A stretch of 64,000 bases of DNA, from positions 1 to 64,000 of the forward strand of contig NZ_KV788403.1 in assembly GCF_001807265.1 (NCBI RefSeq), given 5' to 3'. This document shows, in pieces, positions 39,897 to 50,451 of the stretch. Origin of the DNA: Corynebacterium sp. HMSC05H05. GTDB lineage: Bacteria; Actinomycetota; Actinomycetes; Mycobacteriales; Mycobacteriaceae. Under the pieces are notes generated by a model. That model did no database searches, was not told the DNA's origin, and was given only the letters and a program-made list of their open reading frames with translations. Made by a program: the position numbers and the translations under genes. The number at the start of each line of letters is the position of its first letter. Positions within the stretch are counted from its first letter, which is position 1.

Positions 39897-39957
39897 GTGC
39901 GCTCTCGGTTCCGGTGTCAGCGGGTGTGCAGGAGGTTTTCGGCGATGCAAGTGCGGA

Positions 39958-39987
39958 AGCCCGCCCAGTGCTCACGCTGGGCGGGCT
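39958..39987 (-). terminator. Hairpin between binding-protein and permease genes
   Basis: An 11-bp perfect stem, AGCCCGCCCAG / CTGGGCGGGCT, with an 8-nt loop, lies between the substrate-binding gene and the first permease in the same operon, without a T-run. Such elements usually stabilise or partly terminate the upstream message, giving more binding protein than permease. Confidence 0.7.
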
Positions 39988-40030
39988 CACACTCATCTCG
40001 GGTGTTTCACCAGGTAGAAGGTGGGGAAAG

Positions 40031-41737
40031 CTACTTCGCCCAGCCCACGTTCTCGATCGGCAGGACCGCGAAGGACGCGGCGCCGTAGTTGGCCAGGCCC
40101 TTCTTCACGGCCACGATCTCGGGGCCGTTCGCGTACGGCATGATGCCGAACTGCTGCAGGGCTTCCTTCTCCAGCTCGTTGGCGCGCTTGATCTGCTCTT
40201 CAGCTTCCGGGATCTGCTGCAGCTCTTCGATCTGCTTGTCCATCTCCGGCGTGCCGGTGCCGGACTTGTTCAGCTCGGAATCGGATGCGTAGATCTGGCC
40301 GAAGTAGGCGACACCGAACGGGTCGGAGGAGCTGAAGCCGGACATGAACAGGTCGAAGTCGCGCTCAGCGGTGACCTTGGAGAAGTCGGAGCTCGGACGC
40401 TCCTCAACCTGGACGTCGATGCCGATGTTGCGCAGCATCGCCTGCAGGGCGGAGGTGGTGGCCTGCACCATCGGCGAGTCGCCGAGGGTGACGTAGCGGA
40501 CGGACAGCGGGTTCGCCTCGTCGTAGCCGGCCTCCTTCAGCAGCTCCTTGGCCTTTTCCGGGTCGTACTGGACAGCCTCGCCGAAGTTGTCCTCGTAGCC
40601 GTCCTGGGTCTGGAAGAGGTTAAACGAGCCCGGCAGGTCCTCGGTGTAGCCCAGGCCCTGGAAGCGGATCGCGGCGAGCTGTTCGCGGTCGATGCCGCGC
40701 ATGATCGCTTCGCGCACCTTGATGTCTTCCAGGCCCGGTGCGGTGGAGTTGATGGTCATCAGGAAGGTGGACGGACGCAGTGCCGTGCGGATCTCCACTG
40801 CATCGCCCATTTCCTTCGCGGTGGCCAGGCGGTCGCGGGTGCCAACGCCGGTGGCGTCGAGCTCACCTGCGCGGAAGGCGTTCAGGGATGCCTGGTCCTC
40901 CATCTGGCGGTAGGTGATCTTGTCCAGCTTCGGCTTCTCGCCCCACCAGTTCTCGTTGGGCACGAAGGATGCTGTGCCGCCTTCGAAGTCGACGTTTTCC
41001 ACCTTGAACGGGCCTGCGCCCCACTCGGGGTGGACCTGCTTGAGGTAGGCGTTCATGAAGGTGTCGGCATCCTTGACCTGCGGCGGGACCAGGGAGTCGA
41101 AGAGGCCCTCCCACCACGGGTACGCCTGCTTGAAGGTGATCACTGCCTGCTTGTCGTCTGCGCCGCGCTCAACGGATTCGATCAGCTCGTAGCCGTCGGT
41201 GGAGTTGACCTGCACCTCCGGGTTGGAGCCGTTGTTGAACTTCCAGGTGTTTTCGTAGGCGGTCCAATCGATCGGGGTGCCGTCGTTGTAGTTGGCCTCC
41301 GGGTTGATGGTGTAGGTGACCACGGTCTTGCCGTCGACGGTCTCGTCCTTGACGTCGGTGAGGTACGCCGGGTTCGGGTGGTAGGTGCCGTCACCGTCGA
41401 AAAGCGAAAGCACCGGATTGTACTTCGTCCACAGCGAACGGGTGTACAGGTTCATGTTGGCGTGGAACAGGTTCTGTTGCTCGGCGATCTCGGTGATCGA
41501 GAGGGTGAGCTCGCCGCCGTCCTGGATCTGGTCGCGCTCCAGCGGGTTGTAGTCGCCCGCGGCGTTGACTTCGAGCTGTTCGCCGTTGTCGCCGGAGGTC
41601 TCGGCCTGGGTGTTTGCTGTGTCCTGGCCGCCACCTGCGGCTGTGCCCTCGGAGTTTCCGTCCGAGGAGCAGGAGGCGAGGACGAGGGAGATGGAGGAGA
41701 GGCCGGCGAGAGCCGCGACACGGAGGCGTTTGCTCAT
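40031..41737 (-). CDS. Peptide-binding lipoprotein, SBP family 5
   Basis: A 568-residue lipoprotein: signal peptide with lipobox LVLASC (Cys about 24), a Gly/Ala/Gln linker, and the SBP_bac_5 fold with WTKYNPVLSLFDGDG, NDGTPIDWTAYENTWKF (short motifs), KTVVTYTINPEANY, IMRGIDREQLAAI and FGVAYFGQIYASDS. It delivers peptides or related ligands to the DppBCDF-like transporter encoded downstream. Start at 41737 is preceded by AAGGAA. A 370-bp upstream intergenic region carries two inverted repeats. Confidence 0.93.
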   Translation of the reverse strand: MSKRLRVAALAGLSSISLVLASCSSDGNSEGTAAGGGQDTANTQAETSGDNGEQLEVNAAGDYNPLERDQIQDGGELTLSITEIAEQQNLFHANMNLYTRSLWTKYNPVLSLFDGDGTYHPNPAYLTDVKDETVDGKTVVTYTINPEANYNDGTPIDWTAYENTWKFNNGSNPEVQVNSTDGYELIESVERGADDKQAVITFKQAYPWWEGLFDSLVPPQVKDADTFMNAYLKQVHPEWGAGPFKVENVDFEGGTASFVPNENWWGEKPKLDKITYRQMEDQASLNAFRAGELDATGVGTRDRLATAKEMGDAVEIRTALRPSTFLMTINSTAPGLEDIKVREAIMRGIDREQLAAIRFQGLGYTEDLPGSFNLFQTQDGYEDNFGEAVQYDPEKAKELLKEAGYDEANPLSVRYVTLGDSPMVQATTSALQAMLRNIGIDVQVEERPSSDFSKVTAERDFDLFMSGFSSSDPFGVAYFGQIYASDSELNKSGTGTPEMDKQIEELQQIPEAEEQIKRANELEKEALQQFGIMPYANGPEIVAVKKGLANYGAASFAVLPIENVGWAK

Positions 41738-41875
41738 GGTCAGTTCCTTTCGTAGGTCGTCCGTCCGCAGATTGCTTTGCGACGGTTGCCCAAGGCGGGC
41801 AATGGTGCCGGTGGAATTTCCGGCGGCCCCTGCACACGGTTCGTACAGCACCCTTCGGTAAACACGACGTGAATC

Positions 41876-41891
41876 AGGTTGAACACAACCT
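41876..41891. promoter_or_regulatory. Inverted repeat upstream of the peptide-transporter operon
   Basis: AGGTTG-AACA-CAACCT is a perfect 6-bp inverted repeat with a 4-nt spacer, 139 bp upstream of the start of the binding-protein gene. It is a plausible operator; no regulator can be named. Confidence 0.4.
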
Positions 41892-41996
41892 ACCGTACTT
41901 GTCACCTAGTTCACATTGTTTTGGGGAAGTATTTTGCGTTTTATGCCCAGTGGTTTTCCAGCAAACCCGAATGATCTGACAAAACGGCACGTCAAT

Positions 41997-42013
41997 CTGT
42001 GTAGGTGACACAG
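41997..42013. promoter_or_regulatory. 17-bp inverted repeat, distal operator candidate
   Basis: CTGTGT-AGGTG-ACACAG is a perfect 6-bp inverted repeat in the same AT-richer intergenic stretch (41738-42064), which otherwise contains no gene. It resembles a cAMP-receptor-type half-site pair, but the spacing is not that of GlxR. Confidence 0.4.
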
Positions 42014-42064
42014 GTCGTGGAAGCTGCCAAACTATAGAAAATGTGAATGGTATTCATGGAATGT

Positions 42065-42097
42065 AAAAACCCCACCCGCTGGGGAAGCGGGTGGGGT
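42065..42097 (-). terminator. Intrinsic terminator of the DUF402 gene
   Basis: A perfect 12-bp stem, AGCGGGTGGGGT paired with ACCCCACCCGCT around a 5-nt loop, followed on the minus strand by TTTTTA. It lies 15 bp beyond the DUF402 stop. Confidence 0.9.
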
Positions 42098-42111
42098 GAA
42101 CGGGAGGTTAA

Positions 42112-42648
42112 TTACCCGACCGGGGTCAGCTCCACATTGTCGGCCCACGTCAGCTCGATACCTTGGGCGCGCAGCCACTCCATCGCGTCGTCGCCGTGGC
42201 GCGTGATGCCTTCAACGGCGGTCAGCGTGACGTCGATAGCCTTCTCGGCGTCCTCGGCGGTGATGTAGCCGGCGGAGGTGGCGGCGGCGAGCTCGTCGAT
42301 GTCCAGCACGTCGATCGGGTTGCCGGTTAGTGACACCAGGTCCACGTACAGGTCGCGGGTGCGCCACACCTCACCGTCGACGTCGATGTCGGCGATATCG
42401 AAGTAGAAGTCATGCTCGTACCCGGCGCCTTCGCGCCAGTGGAAGATGTTTGCCCGCAGCCCAAGCTCCGGCAGCAGCCAGCTCTCCAGGTAGCCGAACT
42501 CCGGGTGGTCGGCGCCGCGGCCCATGTACAGGCCGAAGTCGGTGACGCGGAACGTGTCCACCTCTCGCAAGAACCCTTTTGGGTCGGTGTTGATGTTCGC
42601 TGCGGTGTCGAACGTCTCCTGCTTCACGGGGTGCAGATCGGCGGCCAT
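42112..42648 (-). CDS. DUF402-family protein
   Basis: A 178-residue DUF402 protein: RVTDFGLYMGRGADHPEFGYLESWLLPELGLRANIFHW is the family core in pieces, followed by FDIADIDVDGEVWRTRDLYVDLV with the conserved Asp cluster. DUF402 proteins are related to nucleoside-phosphate phosphohydrolases such as Ntdp and FomD. The preceding exported-protein gene is in the same direction; its stop lies 3 bp before. Confidence 0.85.
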   Translation of the reverse strand: MAADLHPVKQETFDTAANINTDPKGFLREVDTFRVTDFGLYMGRGADHPEFGYLESWLLPELGLRANIFHWREGAGYEHDFYFDIADIDVDGEVWRTRDLYVDLVSLTGNPIDVLDIDELAAATSAGYITAEDAEKAIDVTLTAVEGITRHGDDAMEWLRAQGIELTWADNVELTPVG

Positions 42649-42651
42649 GGG

Positions 42652-43323
42652 TTACCTCACGTCTATAGATGCGGCGGTCGGTGCAAAGGGGCAGCTCTTG
42701 TCGACGGTGCGCACACTCCCGTCAACGACTGCCAGAACCCGCCCGGAGCCCGTGTCCGCGGTCGCGGACAAGGTGGCCGGTCCTGTTGGGTTAATCCCGT
42801 TATTGCCCAACGGCGTTACGCCGGTGCGGAAATTGCCCAGGTTGATCCAGTACACCTTCATACCGTCCTGCTCTTTCGCTGCCGCCGGGGTGCCGAGTGC
42901 GGTGAAGACGAAGGTGGTCTGGCCCGCCTTTGCTCCTGGGGCGGGCGACTCGGCCGGGCCGGGTACCGCGATCGCGGAAGCGGTGGAGTGGAGGCCGTCG
43001 CCGATGCAGTTGCCGGAGACGGTGGGCCAGTAGAACTGGGTGAACCGTGGGGCGTCGTCAGGCAGGGGCGGGCCGCCGATTTCGTCGCCGCCCGCGTAGA
43101 ACTGCACTGCGGTGCGTAGCGCGTTGCCAACGTTTTGCGGGACGTAAGGCTGGTCTGCAAACGCGTTGACGCGCGCGACGGTTTCGGGTGTGGGCCGGCC
43201 CAGCGGGTCGAGGAACGAGGACTGCGCAGAAGCAGTGTGCTTAGCGACGCCACCGGTCACCAACAAACCGGCAGCGCACGCCGCCGCAACGACGGTCCGG
43301 GAAAGTGAAAGATAGTTGTGCAC
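42652..43323 (-). CDS. Exported protein, conserved in corynebacteria
   Basis: A 223-residue secreted protein. The GTG at 43323 was chosen because it follows a full promoter: TTGACG (43353-43358), a 16-bp spacer, TAATGT (43331-43336), then 7 nt, giving a leaderless message. The signal peptide contains VVAAACAAGLLVTGG with an Ala-x-Ala cleavage motif (TASA). The mature part has GNCIGDG and KSCPF with two Cys that may form a disulfide, and FYWPTVSG. I do not recognise a family. Confidence 0.7.
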   Translation of the reverse strand: MHNYLSLSRTVVAAACAAGLLVTGGVAKHTASAQSSFLDPLGRPTPETVARVNAFADQPYVPQNVGNALRTAVQFYAGGDEIGGPPLPDDAPRFTQFYWPTVSGNCIGDGLHSTASAIAVPGPAESPAPGAKAGQTTFVFTALGTPAAAKEQDGMKVYWINLGNFRTGVTPLGNNGINPTGPATLSATADTGSGRVLAVVDGSVRTVDKSCPFAPTAASIDVR

Positions 43324-43489
43324 TTGCGCCACATTAGTCACATCCGTAACAACGTCAAGCGGAATTGCTAAAAAGCTGTGCAAATCCTGCGCGCCCACGA
43401 GCTCCGGGTGGCGGGCGGGATAATGCGATTGGGCGCAGGCGGGAGTATCGTTTAGGCGTTATTTCCGCCAACGCAAAGGACCTATCTCT

Positions 43490-45406
<1,917 letters not shown>

Positions 45407-45417
45407 CCTGTTCTTCC

Positions 45418-47109
45418 ATGCACCTAAGTAGAACGCGCCGCCCAGCCACCCGTGCTGCGGCGGCGCTTTCCGTGCTCTGCCTCGCAGCGTCCTGCGCGGC
45501 CAACCCGGGCCCGCCGCCACTGGTGGAGCCGGAGGACCGTTCCGACGCCGCTTCGGAGCACGATGCCGACAGCAACGACGCAGACAAAGCAGATAACGAC
45601 CACGCCGACGAACAAGACGACAACAACGAGCCTGCTAGTGGCCGCCCGCAAGCCCAAATCGGCATCGACCCTGTGCGCGCGGGGTTCAACCCGCACTTGG
45701 TCGGCGACGAGTCCGCCGTCGTGCGCGGCATCGCCGACCTTGTCCTGCCCAGCGCATTCCAGGCAGACGGCACCAAGGACCCGAACCTGCTCGTCGGGGC
45801 GTCGGTGCTGCCGACGTCCCCGGCCGCGTTCACAGTCCGCTACGTCATCGCCCCGAACGCGCAGTGGTCCGACGGCACCCCGATCACCGGCTCGGATTTC
45901 CTCTACTTGTGGCGCGGAATGACACACACCGCCGGTGTGGTGGACCCGGCCGCATACCGGGCAGTGTCGAATGTGCGCGTCGGCGGGCCCGGCGGCAAGG
46001 TCGTGGACGTGGATTTCGCCCAGCAGGTGGGGGACTGGCGTGTGCTGTTCCGCCACCTTTTGCCGTCGCATCTGCTTGCCGCCGACGCCGCCGATTTCGC
46101 GTACGCGTTGCGCAATACCGTCCCGGCCTCCGCCGGCCGCTACCTCGTGCGCAGCGTGGACCGCGCACACGGCACCGTCACGCTGAACCGCAACGACAGG
46201 TTCTGGGGCCCTGACCCTGCGCCGATTGACATCCTCACTCTCTCCGCGGCGCGCGACACCACCCAGGTGGCGGACCAGCTGCGCAGTGGCCAGCTCGCGT
46301 TCGTGGACATGGTCCCGCAGGACACCACCGCGGATGTCCTCGGGTTGATCCCGGACGTGGACACCCGCACGTTCCCGGGCACCCGCACCCTCGGCGTGAC
46401 GCTTTCCGCCACCAGCGGGCTTTCGCCGCAGGCGCGTGCCGAGGTGCGTTCGCTTATCGACGTCCCCCTGCTCGCCCACATCGCCGCCCGCCGCAGCACC
46501 AACGTGGACGCCGCCGCACCGAACGAGCCTGGCTCGCTGGCGCTGCTGCACGCCCTCGCCGCGGACGGCAAAGTGTTGCGGGTCGCCGCCGATGCCGCGG
46601 ATCCGGCCGCCACCGCCGCCGCGCGTTCGCTTGTCGACGTTTTGAACAACGCCGGTGTGCCCGCCCGCATCGTGGCCAACGAGCTGCCCGCCATTGCCGC
46701 GCGCAGCCTCCCATCCGGCGAGGTGGACGTCGTGGTGCATTGGCGCAACGACGGCGATTCCGCGGAGACTCCCGCCAGCACCCTCGCTGGCCGCATCGCC
46801 TGCCCGCCGGAGAACGGCCGCGCCGGAAACCTCGCGGGTTTCTGTACAGCTGCCGGTGACGAGCTTGCCGCCGCCATCCTCGCTGGAGAGGTCCCGCCCG
46901 ACATCGCCGCCGACCGCGTCGCGGCGGTCGAGCACCGGGAAGCACTCTGGGTGCCCCTTCTGCGAGAAACCCGTCTGGCTGCCACCGCTGGCGGGGTGCG
47001 CGCCGCAGGCACGCAGCCTGGGCAGTGGCCCGGCGGGCTGTCGTCTGCGGGCGCGTGGAAACTGGCCGATACAGTGAAGCGGCGAACAAAGATTCAGGAG
47101 GTTCCATGA
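45418..47109 (+). CDS. Substrate-binding lipoprotein, SBP family 5-like
   Basis: A 563-residue lipoprotein: signal peptide and lipobox CLAASC (Cys about 26), an Asp/Glu/Asn-rich linker of about 45 residues, then an SBP_bac_5-like fold with YVIAPNAQWSDGTPITGSDFLYLW, HLLPSHLLAADA and TVTLNRNDRFWGP. No transporter genes are adjacent. Its stop overlaps the start of mshB, a coupling seen with this gene order in other corynebacteria. Ligand unknown. Two dispersed-motif sites (46455 and variant 46631) lie inside. Confidence 0.87.
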   Translation: MHLSRTRRPATRAAAALSVLCLAASCAANPGPPPLVEPEDRSDAASEHDADSNDADKADNDHADEQDDNNEPASGRPQAQIGIDPVRAGFNPHLVGDESAVVRGIADLVLPSAFQADGTKDPNLLVGASVLPTSPAAFTVRYVIAPNAQWSDGTPITGSDFLYLWRGMTHTAGVVDPAAYRAVSNVRVGGPGGKVVDVDFAQQVGDWRVLFRHLLPSHLLAADAADFAYALRNTVPASAGRYLVRSVDRAHGTVTLNRNDRFWGPDPAPIDILTLSAARDTTQVADQLRSGQLAFVDMVPQDTTADVLGLIPDVDTRTFPGTRTLGVTLSATSGLSPQARAEVRSLIDVPLLAHIAARRSTNVDAAAPNEPGSLALLHALAADGKVLRVAADAADPAATAAARSLVDVLNNAGVPARIVANELPAIAARSLPSGEVDVVVHWRNDGDSAETPASTLAGRIACPPENGRAGNLAGFCTAAGDELAAAILAGEVPPDIAADRVAAVEHREALWVPLLRETRLAATAGGVRAAGTQPGQWPGGLSSAGAWKLADTVKRRTKIQEVP

Positions 47110-47978
47110 CTGTTCGAGACCTTTCCGGCTACCGCGTTGTGGCCGTGCACGCCCACCCAGACGATGAGGCGATCACCACCGCCGGCGCACTCGCGGACCT
47201 GTCCGCCCGCGGCGCGGACGTGCTGGTGGTCACCTGCACCCTCGGGGAAGAAGGCGAGGTCATCGGCGAGCCCTACCAGTACCTGGTCGCGGACGAGGCG
47301 GACCAGCTCGGCGGCTTCCGTATCCAGGAGCTGCAGCGTTCCCTGGACGCGATCGGCGCGCGCGGGCAGTTCCTCGGCGGCGCCGGTTTCTTCCGCGACT
47401 CCGGCATGGCGGGATCGCCCGCGAGTAAGAATCCGCGGGCGTTTGTGAATTCGGGGGACGTGGCCGTCGAGAAGCTTGCTGCCATCTTCGAAGCGGAAAA
47501 GCCGCACCTGGTGCTCACCTACGGCCCCGACGGCGGCTACGGGCACCCGGACCACATCCGCGCCCACGAGATCACGCATGCCGCCGCCGAGCGCGTGGAG
47601 GTGCCGCGCATTTTATGGGCGGTGCGCCTGGCCGAGGAGACCGCCGCACTCATGCCCGCCGAAGCACCCGCGGGCTGGCGCCTGCCCGACGACGGCGAGC
47701 TCGACGGCGTGGAATCCTCCGACGTCCGCGTCGAGCTCAACAACGCTGCCTACAGCGCCAAGGTCGAGGCGATGCGCGCGCACGCCACCCAGCTGTGGAT
47801 CGCGGACGGGCGCACCACCGACGTCAACCCCCACGCCGCGCTCGCCGCCGGCCCGGTGGTGTACTACGCGCTGTCCAACCTGATCATCCAGCCGATCCAG
47901 CGCGTCGAGCACTACCAGTTGGGCGCGGGGCTTCCGCTTGACGACGGTGCTTCGCTGCTCACCGGGATCGCGCGATGA
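47106..47978 (+). CDS. mshB: Mycothiol deacetylase MshB
   Basis: A 290-residue LmbE-type deacetylase. Metal-binding AHPDDEAITTAG is at about residues 14-25, with the second site YGHPDHIRAHE around 142, which supply the zinc-binding His-Asp-His. It removes acetate from N-acetylglucosaminyl-inositol in mycothiol biosynthesis, a pathway restricted to actinobacteria. ATG overlaps the preceding stop, and the following membrane-protein ATG overlaps its own stop. Confidence 0.92.
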   Translation: MTVRDLSGYRVVAVHAHPDDEAITTAGALADLSARGADVLVVTCTLGEEGEVIGEPYQYLVADEADQLGGFRIQELQRSLDAIGARGQFLGGAGFFRDSGMAGSPASKNPRAFVNSGDVAVEKLAAIFEAEKPHLVLTYGPDGGYGHPDHIRAHEITHAAAERVEVPRILWAVRLAEETAALMPAEAPAGWRLPDDGELDGVESSDVRVELNNAAYSAKVEAMRAHATQLWIADGRTTDVNPHAALAAGPVVYYALSNLIIQPIQRVEHYQLGAGLPLDDGASLLTGIAR

Positions 47979-48298
47979 CACGACCCGCAGTGCGCGACGA
48001 CTTCTCCCGGGGCGAGGCGATCGCCGGACTGGTGTGGCTCAGCGTCGGCGCGCTGGTCTCGCTCGTGCTGGAGGTGGTCTACCTCAACTGGATCTGGGTG
48101 GTTGTGGCGCTGCTGTTCAACGCGGTGCTGACGAAAACGGCACGACTGTGGTCGGACACCTGGGCGCTCGCGCCGCTGAGCGTGTGGGGATGCGCGTTTT
48201 TCATTTCACTGGCCGTTCTCCCGCCAACCGGCTGGTCCTTGGTGCTATTCGTTGCCGGAATAGCGGGTGGCGTTTGGCCCATGCTTCGGCGGAAGTGA
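47975..48298 (+). CDS. Small membrane protein, mshB operon
   Basis: A 107-residue protein with about three membrane helices ([51 protein letters not shown]). It is coupled to mshB by a 4-nt overlap. No known domain. Sits between mshB and ferredoxin, which is a conserved order in corynebacteria. Confidence 0.8.
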   Translation: MTRPAVRDDFSRGEAIAGLVWLSVGALVSLVLEVVYLNWIWVVVALLFNAVLTKTARLWSDTWALAPLSVWGCAFFISLAVLPPTGWSLVLFVAGIAGGVWPMLRRK

Positions 48299-48311
48299 CA
48301 TACTGTTTGCC

Positions 48312-48635
48312 ATGACTTACGTGATTGCTCAACCGTGCGTCGATGTCATGGACCGCGGCTGCGTTGAAGAGTGCCCCGTCGACTGCATCTACGAGGGCAA
48401 GCGCATGCTCTACATCCACCCCGACGAGTGCGTCGACTGCGGCGCCTGCGAGCCGGCATGCCCGGTCGAGGCCATTTTCTACGAGGACGACACTCCCGAC
48501 GAGTGGAGCGAATACTACGACGCCAACGTCGGCTTCTTCGACGAGCTCGGCTCCCCGGGCGGCGCCGCCAAGACCGGCCCGCAGGACTTCGACCACCCGT
48601 TCGTGGCCGCCCTGCCGCCGCAGAACCAGGACTAG
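48312..48635 (+). CDS. fdxC: 7Fe-8S type ferredoxin
   Basis: A 107-residue ferredoxin. The N-terminal cluster region carries [17 protein letters not shown] (3Fe/4Fe ligands), and the second has [15 protein letters not shown] (CxxCxxCxxxCP). The C-terminal 45 residues form the acidic extension usual in mycobacterial FdxC/FdxA. It is an electron carrier. CATACT precedes the ATG by 7 nt, suggesting a leaderless message. dapC follows 4 nt after its stop. Confidence 0.93.
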   Translation: MTYVIAQPCVDVMDRGCVEECPVDCIYEGKRMLYIHPDECVDCGACEPACPVEAIFYEDDTPDEWSEYYDANVGFFDELGSPGGAAKTGPQDFDHPFVAALPPQNQD

Positions 48636-48639
48636 GCCC

Positions 48640-49740
48640 TTGGCTCGCACTCCACTCGGATCGCGGCTGCCGGACTTTCCCTGGGACACCATCGCGGACG
48701 TGCGCGAGCGCGCCGCCGCGCACGAAGGCGGGCTGATCGACCTATCTGTCGGTGGCCCCGTCGACCCGGTCGCGCCGTCGATCCAGCTCGCGCTGACCGA
48801 GGCCGCCGCAGCACCCGGCTACCCGCAGACCGCCGGCACGCCCGAACTGCGCGCCACGATCGTCTCCTCGCTCGAGCGTCGCTTCGGCATCGCCGGGCTG
48901 AATGACAAGTCCGTGCTGCCCATGATCGGCCTGAAGGAGGCCGTGGCGTGGCTGCCCACGCTGCTGGGCCTGCGCGGTGCGAAGGTGGTCATCCCGGAGG
49001 TTGCGTACCCCACCTACGAGGTCGGCGCGCTCATGGCCGACTGCGACGTCGTGCGTTGCGACGACCCCGCGGCCGCACCCCGCGACGCTGCGCTTGTCTT
49101 CGTCAACTCCCCGTCGAACCCGACCGGCGGAGTGCTCTCGGTAGAGCAGCTGCGCGCCTGGGTGGATTTCTCCCGCGACACGGGCGCGATCATCGCCTCC
49201 GACGAGTGCTACCTCTATCTCGGCTGGTCCGCCGAGCCGGTGTCCATCCTGCACCCGTCCGTCACCGGCGGCGACAACACCGGGCTGCTCGCCCTGCACT
49301 CGCTGTCGAAGACATCCAACCTGGCGTCGTACCGCGCCGGCACCATCTCCGGCGACGAAGCGCTGGTGCAGGAGCTGCTGCTGGTGCGCAAGCACTCCGG
49401 CCTCATCGTGCCTGGCCCCATTCAGGCGGCCATGGTCGCAGCGCTCGGCGACGACATGCACGAGGAAATGCAGCGCTCCACTTACGCGATGCGCCGCGTC
49501 GAGCTCATGAAGGCGCTGCCTGAAGCAGGCTTTACTATCGACGACTCTGATGCCGGGTTGTACCTTTGGTGCCGTCGAGAAGCAATGAGCTCCCGCGAAA
49601 CCCTGGACTGGCTCGCAGAGCGCGGCATCCTCGCAGCCCCCGGCCACTTCTACGGGCCCGCCGGCGCGAACCACGTGCGCATCTCACTGACCGCCACAGA
49701 CGAACGCATCGCTGAAGCCGCCAAGCGCCTGGTTTCTTAA
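48640..49740 (+). CDS. dapC: Succinyldiaminopimelate aminotransferase DapC
   Basis: A 366-residue class I/II aminotransferase. The pyridoxal lysine is in HSLSKTSNLASYR near residue 227, with NSPSNPTGG and SDECYLYLGW as cofactor-pocket motifs and the terminal HVRISLT arginine for carboxylate binding. TTG start at 48640, chosen from the start of homology (RTPLGSRLPDFPWD) and 4 nt after the fdxC stop. It makes N-succinyl-LL-diaminopimelate in the lysine/cell-wall pathway whose next steps (dapE, dapD) are encoded nearby. Confidence 0.93.
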   Translation: MARTPLGSRLPDFPWDTIADVRERAAAHEGGLIDLSVGGPVDPVAPSIQLALTEAAAAPGYPQTAGTPELRATIVSSLERRFGIAGLNDKSVLPMIGLKEAVAWLPTLLGLRGAKVVIPEVAYPTYEVGALMADCDVVRCDDPAAAPRDAALVFVNSPSNPTGGVLSVEQLRAWVDFSRDTGAIIASDECYLYLGWSAEPVSILHPSVTGGDNTGLLALHSLSKTSNLASYRAGTISGDEALVQELLLVRKHSGLIVPGPIQAAMVAALGDDMHEEMQRSTYAMRRVELMKALPEAGFTIDDSDAGLYLWCRREAMSSRETLDWLAERGILAAPGHFYGPAGANHVRISLTATDERIAEAAKRLVS

Positions 49741-49760
49741 CTTCGACCTCCCGGGACTAC

Positions 49761-49772
49761 ACTTACGTAAGT
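49761..49772. promoter_or_regulatory. 12-bp palindrome upstream of gtrA
   Basis: ACTTACGTAAGT is a perfect 12-bp palindrome 28 bp before the gtrA GTG, in the 60-bp space after dapC. It may be an operator. GAGGAGG lies at 49789-49795 as ribosome site. Confidence 0.4.
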
Positions 49773-49800
49773 TTTGCGTACATTTCCGAGGAGGTTGTCC

Positions 49801-50364
49801 GTGACGCACGAGCACGCCGCTGCACCAGCCGGCGGGAGCACCGCGGTGCGATTCGTTGCCGGGCTGCGCCAATTCCTGCGCTTCGGCATCGTCGGCGGCT
49901 CCGGCGTGCTGGTCAACTTCGTCGTGTTCTACCTGGCCAACAAAGCCCTGGAGAACGGCCTTGACCTCCACGCCAACGACGTGGTCATGCAACTCGGCGC
50001 CACTCGCTGGAACGTGCGCTGGTACCACGTCATGTACACCCTGGCGTTCGTGCTGGCCAACACCTGGAACTACCAGCTCAATCGCTCCTGGACCTTCCGT
50101 GGCGTGCACGGACGCTCCTGGCTGCGCGGCTTCTTCCCGTTCTTGGGCACCGGCGCGCTCGCGTTCGCGGTGTCGCTGACGTGCATGACGCTTTTGATGA
50201 ACCCCACCACGCCGATCGGCCTGCCGGACCACATCTTCGACGACTCCACCGGGCTGCGCACCAAGTCCTACTGGGCGCTAGCCATCTCGACGTTCATTGC
50301 CATGCCGGTGAACTTCATCATCAACAAATTCTGGACCTTCGGAAAGCTAAAATCTGCCGTCTAG
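49801..50364 (+). CDS. GtrA-like membrane flippase-family protein
   Basis: A 187-residue protein with four membrane helices of the GtrA family: LRQFLRFGIVGGSGVLVNFVVFY, VMYTLAFVLANTWNYQLNRSWTF and AMPVNFIINKFWTFGK. The repeated N-x-x-x-x-R-x-W-T-F and N-x-F-W-T-F motifs are diagnostic. Members move lipid-linked sugars across membranes, e.g. in arabinogalactan or O-antigen work. GTG start with GAGGAGG 6 nt upstream. Confidence 0.93.
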   Translation: MTHEHAAAPAGGSTAVRFVAGLRQFLRFGIVGGSGVLVNFVVFYLANKALENGLDLHANDVVMQLGATRWNVRWYHVMYTLAFVLANTWNYQLNRSWTFRGVHGRSWLRGFFPFLGTGALAFAVSLTCMTLLMNPTTPIGLPDHIFDDSTGLRTKSYWALAISTFIAMPVNFIINKFWTFGKLKSAV

Positions 50365-50392
50365 CTGGGGATTGTGAAATTCTCAGGAAAAG

Positions 50393-50401
50393 TTATCCAC
50401 A
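50393..50401 (+). other. Consensus DnaA box
   Basis: TTATCCACA, a perfect DnaA box, sits in the 87-bp region between gtrA and the HNH gene. One isolated box does not make an origin. It may act as a DnaA titration or regulatory site, or be a conserved part of this HNH element. Confidence 0.6.
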
Positions 50402-50451
50402 TTTTCGTCGGGGTCTAGATTTGGGGCTTGCGCGGTCATAGCTTGTCTGCC

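Noticed and set aside
41997-42013. GlxR/CRP site
   Set aside because: TGTG and CACA are 7 nt apart; GlxR needs TGTGA-N6-TCACA. Kept only as an unnamed inverted repeat.
50393-50401. Replication origin
   Set aside because: A single DnaA box, no AT-rich unwinding region, no dnaA, dnaN or other origin genes nearby.
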